Shown here: positions 1 through 12,486 of the stretch, piece after piece
Numbering within the stretch: the stretch's first letter is position 1
How the letters are laid out: every line of letters begins with the position of its first letter
NCBI GenBank assembly: GCA_963931865.1
Contig: OZ007513.1
Span: 4,874,168 to 4,938,167 of the forward strand
From: Axinella damicornis
Taxonomy: Eukaryota; Porifera; Demospongiae; Axinellida; Axinellidae
Direction: 5' to 3'
Length of the DNA stretch: 64,000 nt
The notes under the pieces: generated by a model
The model's input: only the letters and a program-made list of their open reading frames with translations
Told to the model about the DNA's origin: nothing
Database searches by the model: none
Made by a program: the position numbers and the translations under genes

Positions 1-505
1 GAACTTAGTCTGTCATCAATGCCATGAGGCATGTGACTACAATGACTACACTGTCATCTCGTGCAAGCTTCACAGCAAACATGAAACCAGTGCGTAGCCA
101 TGCAGAGACTCTTCGTATAGTCAAGTTCAAGCATCATCGCTGCACATCCAAGTCGCTGGAGGTACAAAACAGTCTGGTCTAGGTCTTGCATCACAGTTAC
201 GAACATGTAACTGACGTCAACAAGCCACGGGGATGATGCAGTCTTCCCGGAATGTCGGGAAATTAAGCGCATGCACAAACAGTGGATACCAGGCGCTCTC
301 TCCCCTCCTCCGCGCCTGGGTTTGAGGCTAGGTGTGATCATACATTCAAGGCACTACAGTATGTAATTCCCTTACCTCTAAGAATCTGCATAGGTGCAGC
401 TTCGATAGTGATGGAACTGGTATATCGTACCGCTCATGGAATTGCTGCAAAAAAATGGAACAAAGTGTGATCATGTGAGCGGTCAATTCATACGTATGAT
501 GTAAG
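1..505. other. Non-coding stretch, nothing recognised
   Basis: No frame here has convincing coding character or splice sites. I see no repeat shared with the rest of the window. Confidence 0.4.
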
Positions 506-766
506 TAATACCGTACTTACTCATTATTAGGCACGCATGCTTACGTGTATCTCCACAGCAAGTATAAATTAGTGTGTTTAGTTTCAAATGACATTATTTG
601 GATAGGAAGTGTGCTTCATTTGGAATTGCAGCTTTTTTCCACCCGTAAGATTGAAAATGGCGGAGTTTCCGGAAGAACACTTCACTGCTTAACAATGAGT
701 AGCTTGGGATGAGAATCGAACCTGCGCCTTACAGCTAACATGCACTTATAAGTGAGCTGCGCTTGA
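506..766. mobile_element. Diverged TA-flanked MITE, related to 51313-51602
   Basis: The segment begins TACCGTACTTACTCATTATT and ends near CACTTATAAGTGAGCTGCGC. Its interior (GAAAATGGCGGAGTTTC, then a run ending in the same CTTATAAGTGAGCTGCGC) matches the reverse complement of the element at 51313-51602. The right terminus is too diverged to fix. It has no coding capacity, and the mariner-like assignment rests on the TA at the ends. Confidence 0.5.
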
Positions 767-1070
767 CCTACTGCTGAAGGCTGCTTCATGCTCTCATTTC
801 CATGCATGCAAGGACAGGGAGTGAATTAATGACAGGCCACTACACACTACTACGTACATATGCGCCTGTACTGAGCACCATTCAGCCTCGCCGAGAATAT
901 CGCCACACTAAAGCTGTTTAGCATCAGGTACGTAAGATGTCAATAGAGCAATTGAACCCTGGCAAACAGCAAATAGTGTGGTTACCAGTCTGCTAGTTCT
1001 GCATACTTCTTGTATATCATTGTGCACTATTCCTATGGAATGCTAATCATTCCACGTGTGCATGGACAAT

Positions 1071-1072
<2 letters not shown>

Positions 1073-1105
<33 letters not shown>
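1073..1105. repeat. Poly-C run (33 bases)
   Basis: Uninterrupted C homopolymer. It is one of more than ten long G or C runs in the window; the true length may differ because such runs are hard to sequence. Confidence 0.9.
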
Positions 1106-1151
1106 ATTCGCTAATGACTACAGCATTCCATCTAGTTACAGAATGGTTACA

Positions 1152-2038
1152 TCACACATGAAGGAGGATGCTGATGCAGGGCTTCAAACATACCTTCAGA
1201 ATAGACACCCTAAGGAATTCGATCTGGGTATAGGGTGAGAAGCGAAACTTGAGAATTGCTCCCCTTCCTTTCTGGCCTTGTGCCACTTCGGTAGGCACAG
1301 TCACCGTAACGACGCATAACTCTGACAGAAGCATCGACTTTCGATGGTGTTTCGTCCCAACCCTCAGGGAGTCCATTCCTTTTCGTACACGTAAATAGGA
1401 TGTGGGATCAGGGGCAGGCGGTTGCCTGCGTAGCCCATCTGCCATACTACCACTTGTTAGAGGGCTATCAGCTATTCCACGCGGCTGTGAAAACCCAGAA
1501 TCCACACTGGTCATAGAAATCCTGGTGGGGTCATTTAGAGGGGGCATCAGAGAATACCGTGGCGTCTGTTCTTCGGTCTGTGCTGCCCTTTCCTCCACTA
1601 GCAGTGGTGCCTGTGGCATCATTGGTCTGCCACCAGCAGCTTTAACCTCCTCTGGTTTGGGTAGCGTCCCATCTGCCGAATTTTCGCCTCCTGAAGCGGA
1701 TGCCCTTGTTCTGCTTTTGTTACTAAGCCTGTTCCACGCTTTCTTGCTCAGCTGGGGTTTATCTTTCAAGCGCAGTGGCTCAAGGCTTTGTTCGGTCTCC
1801 GCATTCACGACCAAATCTGTAATCAAGTCAACATTCCTTGGACCAATCTTGACCGTGAAATCTTCTGGCAGTTTCGAAACTTTCTTCCCAGTGTACAGCT
1901 GATCAATGCTGCCAGCACGTTCTCGGCCTAGCAACCTGTTGCGTGGACTAGCTCCCTTCATGATGTCGATCTTCTTTCGATCGAAGGTGTGCGATATCCT
2001 CCCACCGGAGGCACCAACGCTCATGGTGCCAGCTATAC
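1152..2038 (-). CDS. Putative coding exon, disordered Ser/Pro-rich protein
   Basis: A long minus-strand frame stays open for about 290 codons. It can be entered through a pyrimidine-rich acceptor (CCCTGTCTTCCATGTAG) whose exon begins at 2038, or through an ATG at 2024. The product is rich in Ser, Arg, Lys and Pro, with phospho-site-like stretches such as RTRASASGGENSADG and TRISMTSVDSGF and no membrane segment or recognisable domain. The last 40 codons are less convincing, and no clear donor was found, so the left boundary is uncertain. I do not recognise the family. The plus strand is also open over 1402-1902, but its translation is Leu/Ser-rich and looks like a shadow. Cytoplasmic regulatory or scaffold protein is only an inference. 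Confidence 0.45.
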
Positions 2039-2382
2039 CTACATGGAAGACAGGGTCATAAAGTGAATGCCTTAAATAACCAGTACAGACATACGTACTT
2101 CCATACATACTTTGATCCATACGTACTAGGGACAGGCACACTAGCGTTCTGTATTATTCAATACTTGAATTCTTCTCATATCAGTCAATCAACTCCCAAT
2201 ACTAGCAGACTTCACTGGATGACCAAGATATGTTCGAGGAACAAACAACAGTTTCTCCTATCAGTAACAGATTCAGTAGACTACGCTGGCGGCCCCGCTC
2301 CATTGTAGTCTCGTGCCCAGACCCCACCCCTTGCGGGAAAGAGGGTCAGGTGACTTTGAGCAGAAACACTGGTCTTCATTAA

Positions 2383-3070
2383 GGTTCCGGGATACCCAAA
2401 TGTAATTAACGGGTGATTAATTAAGTGGGCGGGACTTCCTAGTTTTACAACTAATGTGGAGCTCGTTCTGGCTCACCCTAGTAAGCAAGGCCCACACACT
2501 ATGAAGTACAAGAGATGTACCATTGGATGCTGCGGAGATGAGCGGTACAAGCGCTAGGGCACATGCACTGCGTGCAGTTATCGTACGACTCTTTTACAAG
2601 GATTTTTTGACGTCAAATTTCGCAGATAGAAAGGGACATTCAGAGCACAAATCGTACTTTATCGAGACCTACCTTGCTGATGGTGGTGACAGAGACCATA
2701 GTGAAAGCCCAGGGAGGTCTACGATGAGAGATAGAATTGACGGAAGTCGAAAATGGAAGTCACAGAGGTCAAACCATCCCCTTTCAGCACGTACTACTTC
2801 ACGGAAAGAGCCGACTATCGCTGCTCAGCTGTCTCTGGCACTGCAACAGGTACCTCACTTTCACTCGCGGTAACAGCGCACACCCTACACTGAACAGGAG
2901 CGAAGACGTTTGACGTCGAAAATCAGTGGCCATCATTACCACGTCTTCACTATGGCAGGACAGCAGCTGTCTTGGTTAGGCGCATGCGTACAGGAAGTCA
3001 CGCCCATTTAATTGGCCCAATACAGGAAGTCATGCCCACTTAATTATTAGTTATTGGGTATCCTGTAACC
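2383..3070. mobile_element. TTAA-flanked inverted-repeat element (piggyBac/Kolobok-type MITE)
   Basis: TTAA sits at 2379-2382 and again at 3071-3074. The left end reads GGTTCCGGGATACCCA; the right end on the other strand reads GGTTACAGGATACCCA. A second inner inverted block pairs TTAATTAAGTGGGCGGGACTTCCT with its counterpart at about 3010-3045. The 688-bp interior holds a 116-codon open frame on the plus strand (from 2523, or an ATG at 2538) followed by a possible donor CAACAG|GTACCT near 2849. I do not recognise that product and would not call it a gene. TTAA duplication is known for piggyBac and Kolobok transposons; which one mobilised this copy cannot be told. Confidence 0.7.
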
Positions 3071-3074
3071 TTAA

Positions 3075-4700
3075 GAATAATGAACAATTTCACACCCTTT
3101 CATCAGGAATTTCAGACTGCCAATGAAATCGTAGAGAATTCTTTGATAGTAGTGAGAAGTTGTCAATTTCTTTTGCAATTACGTATTTGAAGTCACGTGT
3201 AGGACTTTCGGTTCTGTCCGGTTTCAGGTGGTTAGTTGGAGCTATGGATTTTAAATGAAGACCGAGAATGTTGCTGAAAGTCGCCAGACGGATAATCCGT
3301 AGGTTTCGGCTGGGCCTGAGATTAGCCCCATTGCCACTTGATGTCATACACTATTATTACACCAGAGACTACATGGCTAGCCTCGTTCCCAGGCCACCTG
3401 GAAACACCAGTACATGGCCCACACACTGTGATTACAACCAGGCCATTAACAAACCTCCTACTGTATAATTATAACAGCAACACTATGTTATCAAATTCCG
3501 ATTATTAAGGGCAGTGCCGTACCCACAGAGTTTTCACATAGCCATAGATGGGGGCATAATCGATCTCCAGATGATGATGGTTCAGTGATCACACTGCACG
3601 ACACCTGTTTGGGCCTTACAGCCTCATCAGGTACTAAAACAGAGATAGAGCAAAATGCATCCACAATGTGCGTCCAGGCATCCACAGAAGCCATCCGAGC
3701 CGGGACTGCAGACTTGTGGATAGTGATCGCAGACTCCAAACTTCATTTGCTGATGGATCTCTGGTGCCAGATGTTGATACTTGTCTGGGCAACTTAGCCT
3801 TTGTCGACACCACCTCTCAGGACTATACTTCTGTTTGCTATGATGAAAAGTGTGTCAGCAATGATGGTACCCACAACATCAAAGGGAGAGCAACTAGTTT
3901 CCTTAGAACTAGTATCCTCCTTTGATGTGGTCATTGGAATGCATTAAGTTCCTTGATTCCGGTCATACTTTGGCTCCCCCCCCTCATTACCTGGCCTAAT
4001 ACCCTTTCACGTGGTCATTGGAATGCATTCTGGTCATATTCTTGGCTCCCCTCTCACCTCTTCCTTGTCAGCTTTACATACAGTGTGCCCCCTTAACCAA
4101 ATCCCGCCCATACGTGCATACGGGCGTGAGTAGTATAGGGGTGAAATTCATAGGCACCTTCACACAGGATGCAGCAAAATTTAAATCCTGCCTATAGTAT
4201 ACGTATATGGATAATGGGTGGGAGAATTACACGTAACGTCCCTTCATCCTAGCAGGTCTCATTCGGGTAGCCAAACAATAGCCAAACAGTAGTCACCTGA
4301 TACATATGGTACGTAGCTACCAGCATACAAGCTACCAGATATAGGATGTGTTCTGGGTATGACTAACCAGACTGTTCAGTGGCCTCACTGAAATTGAGAG
4401 GACTGATCGAACTATATCAACCCAACCTGAAACTGAAGTCCATTACCACAAACATTAGCCCCACATTCCACATGGTAGATCATAAGCTGTTCCTTCATAA
4501 CTGTAACTTTCAAACTGTGTGGAGGGTTGGGCTGAACAATGGGAGGCTAGAGCAGCTGTTGTTTACTACATATACTACAAGGGACTCATGGTAGGTAAGT
4601 TGACAGTGGGTTGCATACTTAGTTCGCCATCATAACAAAACTTCACATTGAGGTTACACTACTCAGTCAACCTTGTGATGCAACACTCCACATTCCTTCT
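3075..4700. other. Intergenic, short dispersed repeats only
   Basis: Contains a lone TAGCCTCG-family end near 3378 and a duplicated phrase GTGGTCATTGGAATGCATT (about 3926 and 4013). A block around 3560-3660 recurs at 9155-9245. No supported gene. Confidence 0.4.
3560..3660. repeat. Dispersed repeat, second copy near 9155-9245
   Basis: GATGATGATGGTTCAGTGATC followed by CAGCCTCATCAGGTACT-like text recurs at 9155-9245 as GATGATGGTTCAATGACC followed by GGCCTCATCAGGTAC. An inverted trace, CCTGATGAGGCCCGAAAGG, lies at 35049. Nature unknown. Confidence 0.45.
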
Positions 4701-4711
4701 CGATGTGATTT

Positions 4712-5722
4712 TCAGAGTCTGGAACACTTAAGCATACACTACTTTCTCATTGCTGAGCTCGAAACTGCTCCCCCTTCAGCTCTCCCCTACCCATATCCTT
4801 CTCCCCTTTCATCCCTCCACCGGCCATCCATCCATCTCCTCCTCCCCCACAGGTAATTCAGCTATCCTAAGCAGATACATGTACGTGACTCCAACCACAC
4901 CTACGTACCAACTCACGAACTTGTAATCAAATCTCCCTGGAAATGCTAACATGCCGCAGCTGAAAAACTGGCCACGAATGCCGAGCCCTACAAGGCAAGA
5001 CAACTTGTTATATACCAAGCTAGCCCATTTCATTTTATGCCAAAAACGATGGAAATGGTCCACCCAGTGCCAACCAAGTCCTTTCTACAGTGGAGCCCAG
5101 ACATGGTCATGCCGTCTGCACCCGTTGGGTGCACCCACCTACCTCCCCCTGTCCCACCCTTCACACAGAACCTAACTTCCAAGGACATGGTCAGAAGTGA
5201 CATCATGAAGCCGAAAGTCTCGTGATCATATATCCACTATAGGCTTAACTCCTTAGGGCCTAAATTTATTTCTCTAGGTCATTTTCAGTCTATAGAACAC
5301 TTAAACATACCCTAATTTCTGTTCCCTGGCGTTGCTGGGCTCGAAACTGCTCACACATGTAATTTCAGCTACACTAAGCATATACGTGACTTAACCACAC
5401 CCACCAACTAACGAACTTGCAATCAAGCCTCCCGAGAAGTGGCCAACCTGCCGTAGCTAAAAAACTGACCATGAACACTGGAAATGGAGGGCCTACAAGG
5501 CAAGACAGCTACTTTCTAAGTCCATTTATGCTTAAAACCCGAGAAATGGCCTACCCGGCTCCAACCAAGGGCCGTTCAAAGCCGAGCCCAAACGCGGCCA
5601 TGCTGTTTGCACCCTTCGGGTGCACCCACCCACCTCCCCCTGCCCCGCCCTTTCTGCTGGCGCAGAGCCTATCTCTCAAGGACATTGCCGGATGTGACAT
5701 CATGAAGCTGAAAGTCTCATGA
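4712..5722. repeat. Imperfect tandem duplication, unit about 0.5 kb
   Basis: The first unit (about 4712-5225) and the second (about 5280-5722) share GAACACTTAA, GCTCGAAACTGCTC, a Pro-rich GCACCCACC..CCTCCCCC stretch and the tail GACATCATGAAG. The tail motif appears again near 43656 and 58350, so the unit probably belongs to a dispersed family. Open frames inside it (Met-Pro-rich, about 75-100 codons) differ between units and look accidental. Confidence 0.6.
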
Positions 5723-7118
5723 CACCTCAAGGCGTCATTAGCTAGTAAACGGTTAAAGGGAAATGGGGAATTTCAGTATGCAAGGTTTCATCCAGTGGGT
5801 AGGTTGGGTCCCACAAACAGATGCAGTTCAAATAAATTAGCGTAAGAGTCTGGAAGGCATGCCCCCAGAAAAATCACCTGTATATAGGTGTGAGTGTGCT
5901 AAGCCACACCCACATGTCCACTCTGAGTGCCGACCTTCCCTCTCAAAAACTTATTCCCGGATGAAACCCTGATACACTGCAAGTCGTATTGCTGCAACAA
6001 GTGCTGCCTGATTCTAAATGGTGCACTTCAGTACACAAATTAATTACTAGTGGAATGCATGGACATTGGAGGGCGGGCCTGAGCGAAGTGCACGTGCTGG
6101 ACATGCATGGAGCAGTTGCATTCATACAGTGACTGTCATCAGACTCAATTATGTGACTGGGCAATGAGCCACAGAAAATTATGACACTAAACATACACTC
6201 GTGCAACTGTGAGTCAGGTTAGCGTTAGCTGAAGCAGTCTATAGCAGGTATGTCATCGGCCATGGCGGTAGACCAACGAGCTGTCTCCGTCAATGTTGTC
6301 ACCACCGAGGAGGCAGAAGTACGCGGTGCTCTAGCCAATGAATAGGTAGCTTCACGAGTGGTCTCCATCTTTGTTGTCGCCGTCATCCGTCGAACAGGTA
6401 GACAGTGTGGCACAGTTCACCTTGCCTCGAGGAATTGCGTAGGGTTCGTTGGAATTCGAATAGTATTGTGCACGTGCAAGTGAAATCAGCTGGTTTAAAA
6501 TTTACGGTAAGTGCAAGATCCAAGCAAACAAACAAACAAGCATACACACGCACTGTGCAATGAAGTCACGCTAGTGTGGGGCTCGCTCAGGCTCGCCCCA
6601 ATTAAGTTAATGCACATCAACTAATTCATGTACACACCTCCATGTGTGAACACGAACATACATAAGTATGAGTACTGCTCACTGATGAGCATAAATTACT
6701 GTGCCCCAGTTTTTGAGCGATTAGATGTAAAGGCTACATACAGGAGTGTGGACCCTCTTAGCTCTTTGTGCCACAGATCAAGGAATGTTGACACATTTCT
6801 GATGTCCATTATCCAATGTAATCAACATGAGAAACCTCATTTACAGAGAAGAGGTTGAACTCCTAGGATCAACAAACCTGAAGAGCAACAAGGCGACAAT
6901 GAGTCACTAGCAAAGAGCTGAGAGGGTCCACACTCATGCAAAGTGGCATAAGGCCAAACACCTAGCTGACTAAGACCCGTTTGCAAGAGAAATTTGCTGC
7001 AACCTATCAGATAATGCTGCATACCTCAAGTACGTATGTACGTACATGTACTAACCATGCATTGCAGAGGGCAAGGGACTTGTCTACCTCCTATATGAAC
7101 ACCAGCAGGTATAATACT
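5723..7118. other. Intergenic; one 22-bp transposon-end motif
   Basis: No supported gene. At about 6580-6602 the sequence GGGGCTCGCTCAGGCTCGCC CC is the reverse complement of the motif that opens the DUF7869 element near 56801, so this may be the right end of a lost or non-autonomous relative. Confidence 0.4.
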
Positions 7119-7127
7119 CTGGAAGCT

Positions 7128-7566
7128 TAGCCTCGTTCCCAGTCCCACGCCCAGTTTTTCGTCGCCTCTTGCAGTATGTTAAAGCGGGGGGGGGGGGGGG
7201 GGGGGCTGGTACATTTCCCCACGTGAGCATCAAGTAATCGACAAATGGCAAAATTTTCAGAACGAGAACGCTACGTTTTGCATGTTATTCAACCATCTAC
7301 ACGTTCAATGCCCGGTGAGTATGACAGTCACCTCCTGCTAGCTAGATACATGTGGTATGTTACCTGGTACTATATAGTGAAAACATTTGTCTACACGACA
7401 GCTTCCAGTAGCCTCGTTCCCAGTCCCATGCCCAGCTTTTCGTCACTTGCGGTGCAATAAAGCGGGGAGGGCCTGGTACATTTCCTCACGTGAGTGACGT
7501 CAAGGGTAGAAAGACGGTAAAAAGACCTAACTGAACGTGGGCGTACGTGGGTCTCAGAACAGCAAG
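7128..7566. mobile_element. TAGYCTYG-family MITE with its right half inverted
   Basis: The left half starts TAGCCTCGTTCCCAGTCCC and matches the copies at 37081, 39926 and 40034 up to ACCTGGTAC at about 7370. A second TAGCCTCG end then begins at 7409 and reads the right half backwards, ending CAGAACAGCAAGAAG near 7566. The 9 bases before the first end (CTGGAAGCT, 7119-7127) are the reverse complement of those before the second (AGCTTCCAG, 7400-7408). This fits an inversion that carried the right half plus its target duplication. A 20-base G run lies at 7186-7205. Confidence 0.7.
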
Positions 7567-9640
7567 AAGAGTGATCCAGTCAATGAATAGCTGCATGGTC
7601 CAGTCAAGTCCAGCTATCCAGTCCAGTTTCTACAGACACCCCATGACAACTGCCCACTACATGGTGCTCAGATTTCAAACATCTGATAAACATCCCTTCA
7701 AACATCATTGCGGAAGAGGAAGAGGAAGAGGATGAGGATGAGGATGAGGGCTATGAGGATGAGGGCTACGGGCTACAAAGTCATCAGCACAATGTAGTAG
7801 TGATTGGTGGACCTTTCACCCAAACACTACCCTCACGGAATACCGGGAATTGTGGAGCAACCTTGAGCGAATGCAACGTCAAATCATGGTCATTGACAAG
7901 TGGTGTGCAGACAGCAATGATGTCAGCCTACAGACTATAAAGTATGCATACAGATCCAGCACATCATGTGCTCATTAGAACAGATGGCTGCTGTTGTACG
8001 TATGGACACACGAAACGCTCCCATGACAGAAGCTGAACAGGTTGGTGTTGGTTGCCTTAAACACAGCTCTACTTGAGTCCATCACACGTTTCAGTCACCT
8101 CTGCCTAGTCTCAGGAGACTTAGCAACAGAGCCGATCGATGCTGGCCATGGACGCAGCTCTGGCTCTCCATCAGTGTACACGACACTGCAAGCCATGTGG
8201 ACATATTGTCTGCTTATTGCAGAAATCATACTTACAGCAAGACGTATGTACCATGACCCATGTTCAGTGATCCATATACTGTAGCGTCACGAAAGAGTGC
8301 TCATGGCCATGGGCAGTGCATCTTACATGCTCACCAAACAGTGGGGGGTGAGTGCTCTTTTAAGTATTTCCAGATAAGAGCACCTGTGTTTGTGGTTTGC
8401 AGTGGTGCATGCATGGTCAGTCAACACAACTCTCCCTGCAACAGCTGTGCTACACATAACTATATATTTAGTCTTCAGAGCCTTCACTACACCTAGCAAC
8501 GATGGTTTCTATATACCAGGGCCTGAACAATTAGTTGACTAATCGACTGAACTAAGGCTGTTGACTAAAATTCTTGCGTGCTGATTAGTTTAGTTTCGGT
8601 GAATGCGCAATTCGTTACCTCGTGCTCATGGTTGTGGCAAGATGGCTGAGAGCTCTGGCAGGTACCACAGCTAGCTAATGGTTGTGGCAAGATGACTGAG
8701 AGCTCTGGCTGGTATCACAGCTAGCTAATGTGTCATACAGCAGAACATTGGTCTGGCGGTAGCCAGGTCTGCCGGACCCGTTCCGCTGTCAACACAGAAC
8801 TGTGAGTCAAGCCGGCCACAGCTGTCCAGCATTTTCCTTCCCGTTTAGTACTCAATTAGCCGATCAGTCATGTAAGCTATCAGCCAATTAGTTGACCACG
8901 GAACTTCTTAGTCGTTGGAGCCATAGTTTCTATTGCTAACAGGTTCACAATTTGGTCAATCATTAGCAAAATGGAAACCTACCTACATGGCAAAGAGGGG
9001 AGTTCTCCGTCAGCATGTCAACAATTACAATCCAATTCTGACGAAAGGGGTCTGGGAACGAAACTACATGTAACCTGTTTTACACTATCATCCCTACTTG
9101 GACTAGCACATAGTCATCTTATAGAGTCAGTGAGGGCACTGATGATCTTCACATGATGATGGTTCAATGACCAAACAACTGTTCTACTGCACTACAGCTG
9201 TTTCAGCCTTCTGGCCTCATCAGGTACAGAACGTATTTTGCTTTCCCTGGTAAGTGGGCACTCTTCTGCAACACAACAGTATACAGAAGATAACGACAGT
9301 GTGGGGCTTGGCTCGTGTGTGGGGAGAGACATTGCAATTCAATTGTTGCTGAGCATGTATCATTACGGAGTACAGTAGTGACGTTCTGGTCGTCTAGACG
9401 ACTCCCAGTGGAGGACGGTACGGAGGAAGAACGACTCACTACTGAGGTCTAAAGCATACCAGCACAATCACCTTACAATTAGGCAATGATGCAGAACCAA
9501 ACAGACTCAGTCTGTGTAGGACGTTCACATCAACACCACTGCTGCATTCCTGACTTCACATACTTGACACCACTTCCTATATGCAAGCCATTTTGGGCTG
9601 TTAAGGTCAATGACCTCAATTCCACCTGCATTATTCAGCT
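7567..9640. other. Intergenic, small local duplications
   Basis: A GAGGAT-type purine repeat lies at about 7710-7760. GGTTGTGGCAAGATG..GAGAGCTCTGGC is duplicated in tandem at about 8630-8730. No frame shows convincing exon structure. Confidence 0.4.
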
Positions 9641-9647
9641 TCTCATT

Positions 9648-10085
9648 TAGTCTCATGCCCAGACCCTCCCGCACGTGCGGAGAAAGAGGGTCTGGTGTTC
9701 TAAGAAACATTTCTTGTCACACAGGGTGGGGCCGATCTTTGATTTGAGATGTCAAATCAGATGGAAGAACGCACAATACACAGGCAATCAGGCAGACGGC
9801 CTTTGGTAATGTATAGTCATGTGCGTAGCTTGCTTCGGATGTCCCACTAGACATTGCAGCCCTCTCGAGCTTTTGTCAACTGTGCTATGTAGTAGTTTCC
9901 ATATATGCACTGAGGCATCAGAAAGTTGACTGCTGGATTTAGCAAACGTACCATTCTTTACGCCATACGCCTCGCCCCAAGTGACAAGAAACGACCCAAG
10001 TGACAAGAATCGACCCAAGTGACAAGAAATGTATATTTAGCTCACAAAACCAGACCATTCTTGGGAGTGTCTGGGAACAAGACTA
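9648..10085. mobile_element. TAGYCTYG-family MITE, 438 bp
   Basis: Left end TAGTCTCATGCCCAGACC, right end GGTCTGGGAACAAGACTA. It is flanked by CTTCTCATT (9639-9647) and CTTCTCACT (10086-10094), a 9-bp target duplication with one change. The interior includes a triplicated CCCAAGTGACAAGAA near 9975-10025. Non-coding. Confidence 0.75.
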
Positions 10086-10089
10086 CTTC

Positions 10090-11150
10090 TCACTCCCTAC
10101 TTCATAGCCTCCACCACTAACCTACTTGATGTTCACATAATGTCTGCAAGAGGACCACAAAGTATGCACTGACTGTGAATACAGTGAGTATGGGAGTGGC
10201 CTTCCTCAAAGGTTGACCTTGGAAGTACCCTTTGAGGCACCTGAATAAAGGCTTGCAGACCAACACAAAAGATTTGCAGTACACACAGGTGCAAGAGTTC
10301 CTACACATAACACTAACCATAGAACAGCTTCTTGAACAATTAGAGCAGCCTTAAAAGTCTCCCAGACTAAATCTGATCCAAATTTTGAGTTCACAAACCA
10401 CTGTTGGTAAGGAGTGAGCACAGGTGTATGAGTGCTAAACTCTTCAGCATAGTGTATAAATTACACATGTAAATGTCCAGCACTATAGCGTTCTAACATA
10501 CCATGGCTTTCCTATCACAGTAAGGGACTGATTTGGAACAGCACTGCATGCTCAAGGAGACGCATCAGTATAGTCTCCCACTCCATAACTACAGTACTAA
10601 GGGCACAAGCTATTGGAGCTGGTAGCCAGTTGGGCAGAAACGAGTCCAATATGATGGTATGTCAATCAAATAGTAAAGCTAGAAACGACAGAATTATAAG
10701 CAACAGAATTAAGTGCATGCACTGCACGGTCACTTGTTCAGCTCGTCAAATGTAGACAGCTAGCTCTGTGATTGGCTCTACTCCGTGCATCCCCCCTTCC
10801 TACCCTCGATGAATGGTGAGGATAAAAGCAACAACAACCAGGGGCACTGTCCTGACTTCGGTGGGATAGCTACACACCCACTTACATGTAACACCACGTG
10901 CGGATGCCCATTAATGCTGCGGTCAATAACATTGGACCCTAAAAAGGAGGCTCTAATACATTTTGACCCTGCCTTGACCCATTGGCTGCTTGATCACAAC
11001 AAGCTGGAGGTATTTACCTTGATGGCATGACCAAGTGATTCATTTATTGCCGTTTTAACGCAATCAATTAGACAGAAAATAGTCTTGGCTGCCTGCATGT
11101 GCTGGGGGTGGGGCTGTTTATGCTGAAGGCCTTCTACAACTCGTTTTTCA
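10090..11150. other. Intergenic, nothing recognised
   Basis: Short open frames on both strands lack splice context and residue bias typical of genes. Confidence 0.35.
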
Positions 11151-11154
11151 TAGC

Positions 11155-11595
11155 TTACCACAGGCATAGGGAATCTTACCACATGATCCATAAGACGACT
11201 GTCATGCCTCAAATCAGATCCTCTCAACAGCCAAGTTGTACAAGAGACCGATCTTGCATTCTGCGCTAGCTACAAAGACGCACAAGCACCAATAGAGAGC
11301 TACACCAAGCATACAAAGCATATCAACATTAGAAGCCATGATTTCAAAGGGCTGAGAAATGACAAACGCGAAAAAGCCCAGCAGTGATGCATCTGCTCAT
11401 GCGAAAAGATGGCACTATTTGGACTTCACCATAGTCATCTGTCAGTGGCTCTGCTTCAAACCTAGAGGTAGGACATACCTGTTATCCAGAACTCGTTTTG
11501 GCTCTCTAGCCTCTCTGTAGCTGTGGATAAGACGCCATTACATATAGAATCCGTGACGTCAGCTGTGCCGGAGGTCATTTGGTAAGGTTCCCCTA
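11155..11595. mobile_element. End-less copy of the 55582-56190 MITE interior
   Basis: GAGACCGATCTTGCATTCTG, GCGCTAGCTAC and GTGACGTCAGCTGTGCC occur here and in the element at 55582-56190, in the same order and orientation over about 400 bp. The TAGCCTCG termini are missing, so this is an older or truncated copy. Confidence 0.65.
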
Positions 11596-12411
11596 GCTAC
11601 ACCAAAACTTGCTGTCTCTCCTTCCTACCTTCGTTAATTTCAGACTGTGTCTTATGGAAGGAGAAACAGCAAATCTACCTTCTTAAACAGCAAATGGTGC
11701 AGGGAAGCATCCAGGTACCGAGGAGGGAATAGTCTTGGTGTGGTCACACAGTATAATTTGTGGTGGGGCGGGTTACAACAACATTGATCAGGAACAAATC
11801 ACTCAAGAAAGACTGCAGTACATTCACTAAGCTCAGTGGACCCACCTTATAAGCCAGTGACTCCAATATCTTCGCAGCAAGCCTCGCCAGGGCTAGGGAC
11901 ACGCTTTCTAGTTCTCCCGATCGCCAAGATTATAGGATGCCGCCACAGGTACAGTCTCGTTCCAATACTGTGAAGTGAATTCCGGTGCGAGATTACTGAA
12001 GGTCAATTGAGCAAGGATAATTAAAACGGAATTATCCTTGAATTGAGTGACACACCCAAATCGGACACACCCTCAACTGAAAACTGTCAACTGCTGTTGC
12101 GCTCTGGGGAGTATTTACTGCGGTGAGTAGAATCGTATGCACAGCTGCGTGTTTGTTGAAACATCTTCGGACAGTGCTGCATCATACACAAGGCCTTGAA
12201 TTACAGTGCCTGTCTATGGCTACCGGTATGCAATCCGCATAATTATGTGGACAAGGGGGCGTCACCCCTCCCAATGGCCCCTAGTCTCAGCTGCAACTGG
12301 GGTCAAAGATCTTGACTGTAATTTAATTTTTTGTTGCTTTACCTCTTGACTGCATTGCAAAAAGGATCTTGACCATTTGACTGCACTGTATATCAATTTT
12401 CCTTTAGCGCC
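11596..12411. other. Intergenic, nothing recognised
   Basis: No gene or repeat supported. Confidence 0.35.
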
Positions 12412-12420
12412 TAGCGACAC

Positions 12421-12486
12421 TAGTCTTGCGGGCTATCATGATTGCCACACGTAGTGGGTGTGGCAAGAGGCTGGCCCGCAAGACTA
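12421..12486. mobile_element. 66-bp palindromic TAGYCTYG-like element
   Basis: TAGTCTTGCGGGC at the left pairs with GCCCGCAAGACTA at the right, and an inner TGCCACAC pairs with GTGTGGCA. Flanks TAGCGACAC and TAGCAACAG match at 7 of 9 positions, consistent with the 9-bp duplications of the family. Confidence 0.5.

Noticed and set aside
1402..1902. Plus-strand 166-codon frame
   Set aside because: It is opposite the better minus-strand exon and has shadow-like Leu/Ser composition.
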